Shown: positions 10,794 through 17,499 of the stretch, piece by piece
How positions within the stretch are numbered: the first letter of the stretch is position 1
How the letters are laid out: each line of letters opens with the position of its first letter
Source of the DNA: a virus
Strand: one strand, 5' to 3'
DNA: 25,395 bases
Virus record (IMG/VR): IMGVR_UViG_3300008261_000143
Span: 1-25,395 of that record
The notes under the pieces: model-generated
Seen by the model: only the letters and a program-made list of their open reading frames with translations
Database searches by the model: none
Told to the model about the DNA's origin: nothing
Made by a program: the position numbers and the translations under genes

Positions 10794-12119
10794 TTAGAAC
10801 GGCAAGTGCCGTGCCTCCTTTGTCTTCTGTTCCCATGGTCGCTGCGGCTTGTTCTGTGCGTCAGCGAACCTAGATTCGTTTGACGCAAAGAGCAGGAAGT
10901 CCATACCGACCTCTCCCATTCTATGCTTTCTCGTTAAGACCTCGACGTAGCCCTGCGCTGGGCTGAGCGGGTCGTAGTAATCCTCTCGATAAAGCATCAT
11001 GATGATATCAGCATCTTGCTCGACAGAGCCAGAGTCTCTTAGGTCAGACATCATTGGCCGCTTGTCATCGCGATGCTCAACGCCTCGGTTAAGTTGAGAC
11101 AAGGCAACAATCGGGATGCCAAGCTCACGCGCCAGAGACTTCAGGCCGCTCGATATACGTCCCATCTCCTCGACACGGCTGCCGCCGCCACCATTCATAA
11201 GGCCGAGGTAGTCGATGAGAATCATGTCAGGCTTTGCCCTTCTGGCCTTAGAGGAAAGCTGCTGAACCGTGATGGCCGGCGTCTCGTCGATTAGGATTTG
11301 TGCGTTGGCCAACTTGTTGATGGCCTCGGAAACCTTGTTGCCGTATGCATCAAAGGCGGAGCCGTCGATCACGCGGCTGATTGGGATATGCCCCTGCGCG
11401 GCAAGCAGCTTCTGCATGACCTGCTGAGACGACATCTCTAGTGTGAAGATCATCACCTTCTTGCCAGAGATTGCCGAGTTCAATGCGATGTTCAGGGCAA
11501 ACGTAGTCTTTCCCATCGAGGGGCGTCCGGCGACGATCACGAGGTCTCCGGGGCGGAAGCCACGGAAGCGGTCATCGAGGTCTTTGAACCCGGTCGCTAC
11601 GCCGAGCATCCCGTTCTTTGCTGAGGACGCCTTCTCCATGTAGTCGAGCAGATCAGACACAAGTTCTTTGCTGGTCTGCGTGGACTTCTCCGTCGCATTG
11701 GTGACCGAGAACATGCGTTGAATCTCATCAACCTTGTCTTCCAGCTTCGCCTTCGACTGAAGGATCGGAAGAATCTGCTCGGCAGCAATCGAGAGATCGC
11801 GCAAGACTTTGGACTCGCGGATGATCTTCTCGTACGACTGCCAGTTGGCCGCGCCTGTCGAGTCCCTAGCAATCTCGCCAACAAGGATTCGCTCCTCGGA
11901 TGTTCTCGGGATTGCGTCGAGCAGCCCGATCAGAGACGAGTCCTTACCGATTTTATGCAGGGACTGCATGGTCTCGAAGATGTACTGATGCGCCGGAGTA
12001 GAGAAGTCGTCCGGGGTCAGAATGCTTTCGCTCAGAAAGCTAGGCTCGGTCATGAATGCGCCGAGGATTGCCCGTTCGGCGGCGGTCGGTGAAAGATTAC
12101 TCACGGTGATACTTCCCAT
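10794..12119 (-). CDS. dnaB: Replicative DNA helicase, DnaB family
   Basis: Ring helicase that unwinds the fork during phage replication. Domain order: N-terminal DnaB domain (AERAILGAFM ... residues about 10-110), linker helices, then a RecA-like motor with Walker A GRPSMGKTT (about 198-206), TLEMSSQQ, Walker B DMILIDYLGLM (about 298-308), sensor ALSQLNRGVEHR and SDLRDSGSVEQDADIIMMLY. The tail ADAQNKPQRPWEQ is family-like. All motor motifs are intact; length 441 aa is normal. ATG 12119 is preferred; a TTG at 12134 and GTG at 12104 are alternatives. The start overlaps the initiator gene's end by 23 bases, so synthesis is probably coupled. Confidence 0.93.
   Translation of the reverse strand: MGSITVSNLSPTAAERAILGAFMTEPSFLSESILTPDDFSTPAHQYIFETMQSLHKIGKDSSLIGLLDAIPRTSEERILVGEIARDSTGAANWQSYEKIIRESKVLRDLSIAAEQILPILQSKAKLEDKVDEIQRMFSVTNATEKSTQTSKELVSDLLDYMEKASSAKNGMLGVATGFKDLDDRFRGFRPGDLVIVAGRPSMGKTTFALNIALNSAISGKKVMIFTLEMSSQQVMQKLLAAQGHIPISRVIDGSAFDAYGNKVSEAINKLANAQILIDETPAITVQQLSSKARRAKPDMILIDYLGLMNGGGGSRVEEMGRISSGLKSLARELGIPIVALSQLNRGVEHRDDKRPMMSDLRDSGSVEQDADIIMMLYREDYYDPLSPAQGYVEVLTRKHRMGEVGMDFLLFASNESRFADAQNKPQRPWEQKTKEARHLPF
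10799..10820 (-). promoter_or_regulatory. Ribosome site with intervening hairpin
   Basis: On the minus strand AAGGAGG (10820-10814) is followed by ACGGCA-CT-TGCCGT (10812-10799), a 6-bp stem with a 2-base loop, and then by the ATG at 10792. The linear distance of 21 bases is too long, but folding the hairpin brings it to about seven. The element lies in the last codons of dnaB. Confidence 0.5.
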
Positions 12120-12930
12120 CAATGATTCGTGCAAAGCCCTGCGGTGACAGCAGGAAATCTATGTCGGCTACAAATCTTTTGCGTCCGTTGGTAGGCATGG
12201 TCTTGCCCATCAGGAACGGAGACTCGCCGACAAACCTAAAAAATTTCTGCCAGAACTCAATTCTTCTAGGATCTTGGCTGCGTCCGTCAAGAACAATCTT
12301 CTCCCTGCACCTAGCGCGAAGCATGGTTCTGCGCTTCTCGGTCAGGGCTATGCAGCGAGGGAGGTCTGGCAGGATTGAGTGGTACTCAGCCAACACTTCT
12401 TCTAAGGAAATGTTGGCATGATTCTTGCTCTTATATATATCTATATTAGATATATCTATATCTATATCTTTACTACTAATACTTTTTTCTTTGGTACTTT
12501 CTTTTTTAGTTTCACGGAGAGGCAGATTATGTAAAACGGGAATCAGCATCTGCTGCTCAATGCCTTGATTTACAAGGGTTTCGACCCCTTCAGGATTCTG
12601 AACCCCCCCTTCAAGATCCTGAACCCCCCCTTCAGGATTCTGAAGGGTATGCCAAAGAATGTTGCACTCTCGGGTGATCTTTATCAGACGCCCCTCGCCC
12701 ACCGTCCGCATCTGGATGTATCCCTTGGAATACAGTCTTGCAAGGTATCCAGAGATGGTTGGCGGGGAAACGCCTAGGCAATCGGCTAGGTCGCCGTTGC
12801 TGACTGAGAACCAGTCTGCGGTCTGGCGGGAGCGGACTTCCGCTAAAAGAATTTTCTCCATCCAAGTCAGATCTTTGCTCACCCAAAGACCGCTCGGGAT
12901 AAAAACTCCATCAAAGTATCTTCTTTCCAT
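12097..12930 (-). CDS. O-like replication initiator with N-terminal winged helix
   Basis: Residues 20-75 (LTWMEKILLAEVRS, SVSNGDLADCLGVSPPTISG, YLARLYSKGYIQMR) form a winged helix-turn-helix. A low-complexity middle (about 97-165) carries three seven-residue units (QNPEGGV, QDLEGGV, QNPEGV) and an Asp/Ile run (DIDIDISNIDIY). The C-terminal domain (EFWQKFFRFVGESPFLMGKT, then FVADIDFLLSPQGFARIIDG) matches the region of phage initiators that contacts the helicase. Likely role: bind the origin inside its own gene and load DnaB, whose gene follows directly. The 277-aa length is usual for the type. Transcription probably starts in the divergent region 12958-13001. Confidence 0.8.
   Translation of the reverse strand: MERRYFDGVFIPSGLWVSKDLTWMEKILLAEVRSRQTADWFSVSNGDLADCLGVSPPTISGYLARLYSKGYIQMRTVGEGRLIKITRECNILWHTLQNPEGGVQDLEGGVQNPEGVETLVNQGIEQQMLIPVLHNLPLRETKKESTKEKSISSKDIDIDISNIDIYKSKNHANISLEEVLAEYHSILPDLPRCIALTEKRRTMLRARCREKIVLDGRSQDPRRIEFWQKFFRFVGESPFLMGKTMPTNGRKRFVADIDFLLSPQGFARIIDGKYHRE
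12425..12650. other. Probable origin of replication inside the initiator gene
   Basis: Three 21-bp direct repeats start at 12587, 12608 and 12629 (core TTCAGGATTCTGAA or TTCAAGATCCTGAA followed by a C-run); each core is a dyad. Further along the gene's reading direction, from 12511 down to about 12430, lies a very A+T-rich tract with repeated ATATCT units. Phage lambda has the same order in gene O: dyad iterons and then an A+T-rich unwinding region. The repeats here are few, and they also encode a repeated peptide, so the origin role is inferred. Confidence 0.6.
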
Positions 12931-12957
12931 AACACTCCATCCTCAACGTGGGTCGGG

Positions 12958-12988
12958 ATTCTAGTCCGCCATACATCCCCCGTGTCAA
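12958..12988 (-). promoter_or_regulatory. Leftward promoter for the replication operon
   Basis: On the minus strand TTGACA (12988-12983) is a perfect -35; TAGAAT (12963-12958) is a good -10 at a long 19-base spacing. Transcription would run into the initiator gene at 12930. The -35 forms an inverted repeat with that of the rightward promoter. Confidence 0.5.
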
Positions 12989-12995
12989 TAGGGTG

Positions 12996-13024
12996 TTGAC
13001 AAAAAAAAATACCTGACTTACTCT
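12996..13024 (+). promoter_or_regulatory. Rightward promoter for the recombination operon
   Basis: TTGACA (12996-13001), a 17-base spacer that begins with a run of A, and TACTCT (13019-13024). The -35 is perfect; the -10 keeps the first, second and last consensus bases. The start point would be near 13031, 30 bases before the sak gene. Confidence 0.55.
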
Positions 13025-13060
13025 CCGTACATCGGCTCGATTGGAGCTTATGGAGGATCT

Positions 13061-13726
13061 ATGGACATAACAAATTTTGCGATCGCAACGCAACCGACAA
13101 TTCGCTTTAGCGGCAGTCCAGTAGTGGATGCAAATACCGCCAAAGAAATCTGGCAAACCCTTAGCCAGATCGATGTCACCCCCTATGTAGAAAAGAAGGT
13201 AGGTCTTACATACCTCCCTTGGGCGTGGGCATGGGCAAAGCTCATGGATCACTACCCGGACTCTGACTTCTACTTCGAGCGTAACAACGAAGGCTCGGAA
13301 GTCTGGTTCTTCGCAGACGGATCTTGCGAGGTACGCTGCGTACTCACGGTCTCTGGCGTAACCCGCCGCTGCTGGTTGCCGGTTATGGACAACCGCAACA
13401 ACGCAGTTAAAGAGCCTGACTCACGCGACATCAACGACACCAAGATGCGATGCCTCGTCAAGAACATTGCACTCTTCGGCCTCGGCCACTACATCTTTAC
13501 AGGCGAGACTGCGCCAGCCCCAGCAGTGCAGGAGGACAAAAAGGACACAGGTATCTCCCTTGAGTCCTCCCTCGCCTATCTATCAGAAGCGAAGGACAAG
13601 GAAGATCTGCGTCGCCGCTTCAGCCATGTCAGCAAAGCCGCAGCGAATCGCGGCGTTTGGGACGAGTGGAAGGATCAGGTAACAGAAGCCGCCAAGCTGC
13701 AGTCGGAGAAGTTCGATGGCAAGTAA
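13061..13726 (+). CDS. sak: Single-strand annealing protein, Sak (DUF1071) type
   Basis: Rad52-like annealing protein that binds single-stranded DNA and pairs complementary strands in phage recombination. The DUF1071/SSAP_Sak signature is clear: LTYLPWAWAWAKLMDHYPDS (residues 49-68), CWLPVMDNRNNAVKEPDSRD (104-123), then KMRCLVKNIALFGLGHYIF (128-146) and GETAPAP. The C-terminal 70 residues are charged and probably flexible. The 221-aa length is usual. GGAGG (13052-13056) precedes ATG 13061. It leads an operon with its exonuclease and SSB-like partner and overlaps the exonuclease start by 11 bases. Confidence 0.88.
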   Translation: MDITNFAIATQPTIRFSGSPVVDANTAKEIWQTLSQIDVTPYVEKKVGLTYLPWAWAWAKLMDHYPDSDFYFERNNEGSEVWFFADGSCEVRCVLTVSGVTRRCWLPVMDNRNNAVKEPDSRDINDTKMRCLVKNIALFGLGHYIFTGETAPAPAVQEDKKDTGISLESSLAYLSEAKDKEDLRRRFSHVSKAAANRGVWDEWKDQVTEAAKLQSEKFDGK

Positions 13727-14627
13727 GCAAGGCACAGAGGCTTGGCTTGCAGAGCGTGTCGGTAAAATTACTGGCTCGCGAATCGGCACGATCCTTGGCC
13801 TGAACCCACATCAAAGCCCGTCTGATGTTATGCGCGAGATGGTTCGCGAGGCGAAGGGGGCTGAGCGTGAGTTCAAAGGAAACGCCGCAACCAAGTACGG
13901 CCAAGAGCATGAGGATTACGGTCGTCGATACCTTGAAGTAACTAGAGGCTACAAGGTAGACGAGGCCGGTTTCATCACTCATCCGGAGCATGCATTCCTA
14001 GGTGCATCTCCGGATGGGCTGGTGGGATTCGATGGGTGCATCGAAATCAAGACGCCGTACTACGCCAAGTCAGTTTATACGCTGAAGGACAAGCCATTCT
14101 ACGAAGCCCAGTGCCGCCTTGTGATGGAGGTCACCGGGACTGATTGGTGTGATTTCGTCTGCTGGATGAGCGACGACAACGCCCACGTTGAACGCCTTGA
14201 GCGTGACCCGAAGTGGCTTGAATCTGTGATGCCGAAGATCAAGGCATTCCATGATGATTATCTTCGCGTCATCGCTGACGACGAGCTTTGCAAGCCTTTC
14301 CTCGATGTCGAGAACAAGGTCGCGTTCGTTGCTAACGATACGATGCACCGCTTGTCTACGCTTGCCGCTCAGCTGCGGAAGCTGGACGAAGCTGCCGCGC
14401 CTTTGCGAAAAGAGTTTGACGATCTCAAGCAGAAAGTTGGTACTGAGTACGGCTCATGCACCAATGGAATTGTTAAGATATCCCGTATCGAGCGTAAGGG
14501 TTCAGTTGACTACAAGGCTGTCCTCGAAGAACTGAACCTTAATGAGTTGTTGGAGAGTAAAGGTCGCACTCTCGACTCCTATAGAAAGAAGGCGACCGTT
14601 GCATATCAAGTGGAGATTTTGGAATGA
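13716..14627 (+). CDS. YqaJ-type recombination exonuclease
   Basis: Lambda-exonuclease-like enzyme that resects double-strand ends to give 3' single strands for the annealing protein. Motifs: TEAWLAERVGKITGSRIGTI (7-26, the R-x-G-x-I-T-A/G-S block), GQEHE (62-66), GASPDGLV (96-103) and IEIKTPY (109-115), the last two holding the metal-binding Asp100 and the E110/K112 pair of PD-(D/E)XK enzymes. The C-terminus (residues 200-303) is helical with a conserved-looking ISRIERKGSVDYKAVL end. Length 303 aa is slightly longer than lambda exonuclease. It overlaps Sak by 11 bases and the next gene by four (ATGA). Confidence 0.88.
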   Translation: MASKQGTEAWLAERVGKITGSRIGTILGLNPHQSPSDVMREMVREAKGAEREFKGNAATKYGQEHEDYGRRYLEVTRGYKVDEAGFITHPEHAFLGASPDGLVGFDGCIEIKTPYYAKSVYTLKDKPFYEAQCRLVMEVTGTDWCDFVCWMSDDNAHVERLERDPKWLESVMPKIKAFHDDYLRVIADDELCKPFLDVENKVAFVANDTMHRLSTLAAQLRKLDEAAAPLRKEFDDLKQKVGTEYGSCTNGIVKISRIERKGSVDYKAVLEELNLNELLESKGRTLDSYRKKATVAYQVEILE

Positions 14628-14908
14628 GTCAGTATAAGGAAGACGGTAAGGTTGCCCTGTGGAAGAACGACAAGTACGAGCGTGGCGGCAAGCAGCCGTA
14701 CGTTCGTGGTCACTTCACCGCCCACCGCGCAATCAAGGCTGGCGAGAAAATCAACATTGCTCTTTGGGTTAACCAGAGCGATAACGAGAAGGCTCCTGCC
14801 ATGTCGGGGATGGTCTCTGATCCGTACAACCCCAATGAGAAGCAAGCGCCGAAAGGCCGTCCTGCTCCTGCGGCAGAGCCTGACTTCGACGACGATCTGC
14901 CGTTCTAA
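14624..14908 (+). CDS. Single-stranded DNA-binding-like protein with SSB-type tip
   Basis: A 94-aa protein with a beta-rich body (GKVALWKNDKYERGGKQPYV, RGHFTAHRAIKAGEKINIAL, WVNQSDNEKAP), a Pro/Ala-rich linker (PKGRPAPAAEP) and the end DFDDDLPF. The last residues nearly copy the DFDDDIPF tip of E. coli SSB, through which SSB recruits repair and replication enzymes. A small OB-like or related fold is likely but not proven by sequence alone. Its place after the annealing protein and exonuclease supports a role on single-stranded DNA. It starts at ATG 14624 overlapping the exonuclease stop. Confidence 0.75.
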   Translation: MSQYKEDGKVALWKNDKYERGGKQPYVRGHFTAHRAIKAGEKINIALWVNQSDNEKAPAMSGMVSDPYNPNEKQAPKGRPAPAAEPDFDDDLPF

Positions 14909-14910
14909 TC

Positions 14911-15264
14911 ATGCTTGTACTGAACCGACGACTCAACGAGGTGGTTTACGTTGGCCGAGATATTCGGCCTGACGATCTCGTCGGTTCGTGTGACTGGGCG
15001 ATCAAAGCTACTTCGGTGATCGATAGCTTTGATCGGCCCAGAATTTACGCGGACATATGGGATAAGACGGACTGGCGGCTTGTTCAGTTCTCGCCGCAAA
15101 GTCCTTCCGCCAAGATAGGAGAAACCACCGTACGGATTCTTAGCGTCAAGCACGTTATGTGGGGATCGACAGAAGAGCCTGTCATCTACTTCGGCTTCGA
15201 CGCCCCAAAGGAGATAAAGATTGTCAGGGAAAACGCACTTAGGAAAACAAGGGATGGGGATTGA
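14911..15264 (+). CDS. CsrA-like RNA-binding protein with a large insertion
   Basis: The first 17 residues, MLVLNRRLNEVVYVGRD, match the CsrA start (MLILTRR ... G). After about 53 extra residues the rest of CsrA resumes: TTVRILSVK (72-80) and, following a 7-residue longer loop, VIYFGFDAPKEIKIVRENAL (91-110), as in the CsrA end (VRIG-NAPKEV-VHRE). The key RNA-contact arginines R6, R7 and R106 are kept. CsrA dimers bind GGA in mRNA leaders. The insert is acidic and aromatic (IYADIWDKTDW) and matches nothing I know. ATG 14911 is two bases after the previous stop with no ribosome site, so translation may be coupled. Possible role: redirecting host or phage translation. Confidence 0.75.
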   Translation: MLVLNRRLNEVVYVGRDIRPDDLVGSCDWAIKATSVIDSFDRPRIYADIWDKTDWRLVQFSPQSPSAKIGETTVRILSVKHVMWGSTEEPVIYFGFDAPKEIKIVRENALRKTRDGD

Positions 15265-15703
15265 CGGCGAAGTTTATGTAAAGTTCACCGGGGTAAGGCC
15301 AACCCAAGGCACTCCCGGCTCTGCGGCGTACGACCTAACGGCCAACATACCGGAAGATATTCCAACGACTATCGCTCCCGGAAAGTTCAAGGTTATCCCG
15401 ACAGGGACTTTTATAGAGCTTCCGCAGGGAACGGCGGCACTTGTCCTGCCAAGGTCAGGGCTTGCTGCAAAGCACGGCATCACGGTTCTTAACAGCCCCG
15501 GCCTGATCGACTCAGACTATCGCGGGGAGATTGGTGTGATCCTGCACAATGTCAGCAGGAGCGAGGAATTCGTAATCCAGAAAGGCATGCGTATAGCGCA
15601 GCTAATGGTGATAAAAGTTCCCGATCTTATCCTAGTTGCTGAGCAAAAGCTTTCTGATACAGTCAGGGGAACCGGAGGGTTCGGTTCAACAGGCGTTCAG
15701 TAA
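15254..15703 (+). CDS. dut: dUTP diphosphatase (trimeric dUTPase)
   Basis: Converts dUTP to dUMP and pyrophosphate, keeping uracil out of phage DNA and feeding dTMP synthesis. All five family motifs are present (149-aa numbering): SAAYDLTA (23-30), PRSGLAAKHGI (66-76), GLIDSDYRGEIGV (83-95, with catalytic Asp86), RIAQL (113-117) and RGTGGFGSTG (138-147). The enzyme is therefore complete and probably active as a homotrimer. ATG 15254 is chosen (AGGA nine bases upstream) over a TTG at 15221; it overlaps the CsrA-like gene by 11 bases. Confidence 0.93.
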   Translation: MGIDGEVYVKFTGVRPTQGTPGSAAYDLTANIPEDIPTTIAPGKFKVIPTGTFIELPQGTAALVLPRSGLAAKHGITVLNSPGLIDSDYRGEIGVILHNVSRSEEFVIQKGMRIAQLMVIKVPDLILVAEQKLSDTVRGTGGFGSTGVQ

Positions 15704-15709
15704 AAGCAT

Positions 15710-15907
15710 ATGGCAGCAGTAGATGACATTAGGTTGGCGGCGGAAAATCCCGATATAAGTGAACGGGATAGGAACCTGCTGACCCGCGCAAGCGATGAGA
15801 TTATTTACATGAACTGGCTTCTATTAGCGGCTAGACCGCTGATAGCCAGCCATAAGAGTCAGCAAGCTAGAACACTGCTGGCGCGAATAGACGACGTTCT
15901 GGCGTAA
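15710..15907 (+). CDS. Hypothetical protein, 65 aa
   Basis: Not recognised. It is an entirely helical-looking protein: MAAVDDIRLAAENPDISERD, then LLTRASDEIIYMNWLLLAAR and SQQARTLLARIDDVLA. It may be a small helical bundle. It starts six bases after dut with a weak ribosome site, and its last base is the first base of the next start (ATG 15907). Confidence 0.55.
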   Translation: MAAVDDIRLAAENPDISERDRNLLTRASDEIIYMNWLLLAARPLIASHKSQQARTLLARIDDVLA

Positions 15908-16494
15908 TGTTCGTCGAACTCAGCATCGCGGAACAGAAGTTGGCGGCGTACATAGGTACGGCCAGACATCTTCGAAGCCGCGAGGCTGGTGTTCTCAACA
16001 TGAAAGTCAGTGACATCCCAGACGACAAGATCGATAGGGAGGGAGCTGCCGCAGAGATTGCCTTCTGCAAGGCCATGAACATTTACCCAGACCTAGATGT
16101 TGGCGAGAGAAAAGCGGCAGATTGCACTCTTCCATCCGGCCACACGGTGGACGTTAAGTCCACTTGGCGGCAAAACGGGATGTTGCTGGCCGTCCCTTGG
16201 AAAAAACAAGAAGTCGATATGTTCGCTCTTGTTATTGGCGAGATGCCAAGATATAGAATAGCTGGGTGGATGTTCTCAGAAGAACTCCTAAAGCCAGATC
16301 GTCTTAGGAGTGTCGGTAGCCGCAAGGCTTATTGCGCTACGCAAACCGAACTCTTTAAGATAGAAGAGTTGATGAACTTTAATGGAAGCTTACCGAAGGA
16401 AGAGATATGGAAACGTCTATCTTTGACCAACAGAACCTCAGCTGGGATCAGGTCGTCGATGCATTCTGGCGACACAAAGACTCAGCCCCAATAA
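15907..16494 (+). CDS. PD-(D/E)XK-like endonuclease
   Basis: The core EGAAAEIAFCKAMNIYPDLD, with Glu50, is followed by GERKAADCTLPSGHTVDVKS, with Asp72, Asp82 and Lys84 (D-x-x ... D-V-K). This is the layout of PD-(D/E)XK nucleases that act on phage or host DNA, with D-V-K in place of E-x-K. Then come strands WKKQEVDMFALVIGEMPRYR and a tail. The last 29 codons overlap the integrase start by 88 bases and are probably disordered. It starts at ATG 15907 with no strong ribosome site; coupling to the previous gene is likely. Substrate unknown. Confidence 0.6.
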   Translation: MFVELSIAEQKLAAYIGTARHLRSREAGVLNMKVSDIPDDKIDREGAAAEIAFCKAMNIYPDLDVGERKAADCTLPSGHTVDVKSTWRQNGMLLAVPWKKQEVDMFALVIGEMPRYRIAGWMFSEELLKPDRLRSVGSRKAYCATQTELFKIEELMNFNGSLPKEEIWKRLSLTNRTSAGIRSSMHSGDTKTQPQ

Positions 16495-17321
16495 CCAAAC
16501 AGTCCCGGTACAAGATCAAGTGGGCAATAGAAGTATATGGGAAATACTTTTGCGGCCACCCCATAAGGGCTATCGGCAAGGCTCAGGTCACTCGCGCAAG
16601 GGACGTAATACGAGCCAACTCCGGGATGAAGGCGTCGTCAATAAACGACGCAACAAAAAAACTGATGCAAGTATTCTCTTTCGCTTTGGAGAGAGAGTGG
16701 ATTGACCGGATACCAAAGGTTGATCCGCTTGCGGAGGAGGCTCCCAATCGACCGGCGTTACGCCCAGATCAGGCCAGCAGACTTGTTGCCGAGCTGCCGC
16801 CGTCCATGGGAAAGGCTATTCAATTTGCCATAGCTACTGGCTTGCGCGGCGCAAACATCTGCCGACTCAAGTGGAGCAACGTTGACCTAGAGTCCGGGTG
16901 TCTCCGCATAGAGGCGTCCAGCATGAAGGCTAGGCGCGAACTCACCATCCCCTTATCGTCGTCCGCAGTGCGGATACTTTCTTCCATTCGAGAGTCGAAC
17001 AGCCACCCCGAATTTGTCTTTGTGAATGAACGGGGTAGACCATATCGCCGGATGTATTCGAAGACTTGGCAACGCGCTGTTGAGGCGGCAGGACTGCGCG
17101 GATATGGAATACACTCTACTCGTAGGGGGTGGGCTACCGAGGTCGGCAAGCGGTCTGACTTAAAGACGCTTATGACGCTCGGCGGCTGGGCAACGCCTAG
17201 TATGGCGGCTCAATACGTCCAGCCGGATATAGACCACCTCAGATCAAAAGCCAATGTGATTGACGAGGTGTACTTCAATGAAGTCAAAGGATCAAAAAGT
17301 CGTCTCGATGTTTCCGTCTGA
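16407..17321 (+). CDS. int: Tyrosine recombinase / integrase
   Basis: Site-specific recombinase of the tyrosine family. An N-terminal core-binding domain (residues about 10-110) precedes the catalytic domain, with Arg147 (TGLRGANICRLKW), Lys174 in the SSMKARRELTIPL hairpin, His236 and Arg239 (IHSTRRGWATE), Trp261 (LGGW) and nucleophile Tyr270 (SMAAQYVQP). The full R-K-H-R-W-Y set is present, so it is probably active. The length of 304 aa is on the short side, with a small N-terminal arm region. AGGAAGAG is just before ATG 16407. It points to lysogeny or resolution of genome multimers. I cannot identify an attachment site. Confidence 0.9.
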   Translation: METSIFDQQNLSWDQVVDAFWRHKDSAPITKQSRYKIKWAIEVYGKYFCGHPIRAIGKAQVTRARDVIRANSGMKASSINDATKKLMQVFSFALEREWIDRIPKVDPLAEEAPNRPALRPDQASRLVAELPPSMGKAIQFAIATGLRGANICRLKWSNVDLESGCLRIEASSMKARRELTIPLSSSAVRILSSIRESNSHPEFVFVNERGRPYRRMYSKTWQRAVEAAGLRGYGIHSTRRGWATEVGKRSDLKTLMTLGGWATPSMAAQYVQPDIDHLRSKANVIDEVYFNEVKGSKSRLDVSV

Positions 17322-17499
17322 CGACGACATTCTTGAAGGCCATATGGGATACGAGGGAAGGAGAGACCTTCTAGTCCTCGCAATGGATGCAGATGGCATC
17401 CTGTCTTGCAGCGCAAACACCACCGACAAGGGACGTATTCTGTTCCTTGTCGAGGTGTTTAAGCTGCAGCTTTTAGACGGCGGCTTCGACCAGCCTTAA
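17278..17499 (+). CDS. Hypothetical protein, 73 aa
   Basis: Not recognised. It begins MKSKDQKVVSMFPSDDDILE; the following GRRDLLVLAMDADGILSCSA and GRILFLVEVFKLQLLDGGF look like two strands and a helix. ATG 17278 is chosen because GAGGTG lies seven bases upstream; it overlaps the integrase end by 44 bases. Its stop overlaps that of the convergent giant gene by three bases, leaving no room for a terminator. The last part of the plus-strand operon. Confidence 0.5.
   Translation: MKSKDQKVVSMFPSDDDILEGHMGYEGRRDLLVLAMDADGILSCSANTTDKGRILFLVEVFKLQLLDGGFDQP

Noticed and set aside
12587-12650. Short CRISPR-like array
   Set aside because: The 21-bp repeats are in tandem without unique spacers, are in frame inside a gene, and are better explained as origin iterons or a peptide repeat.
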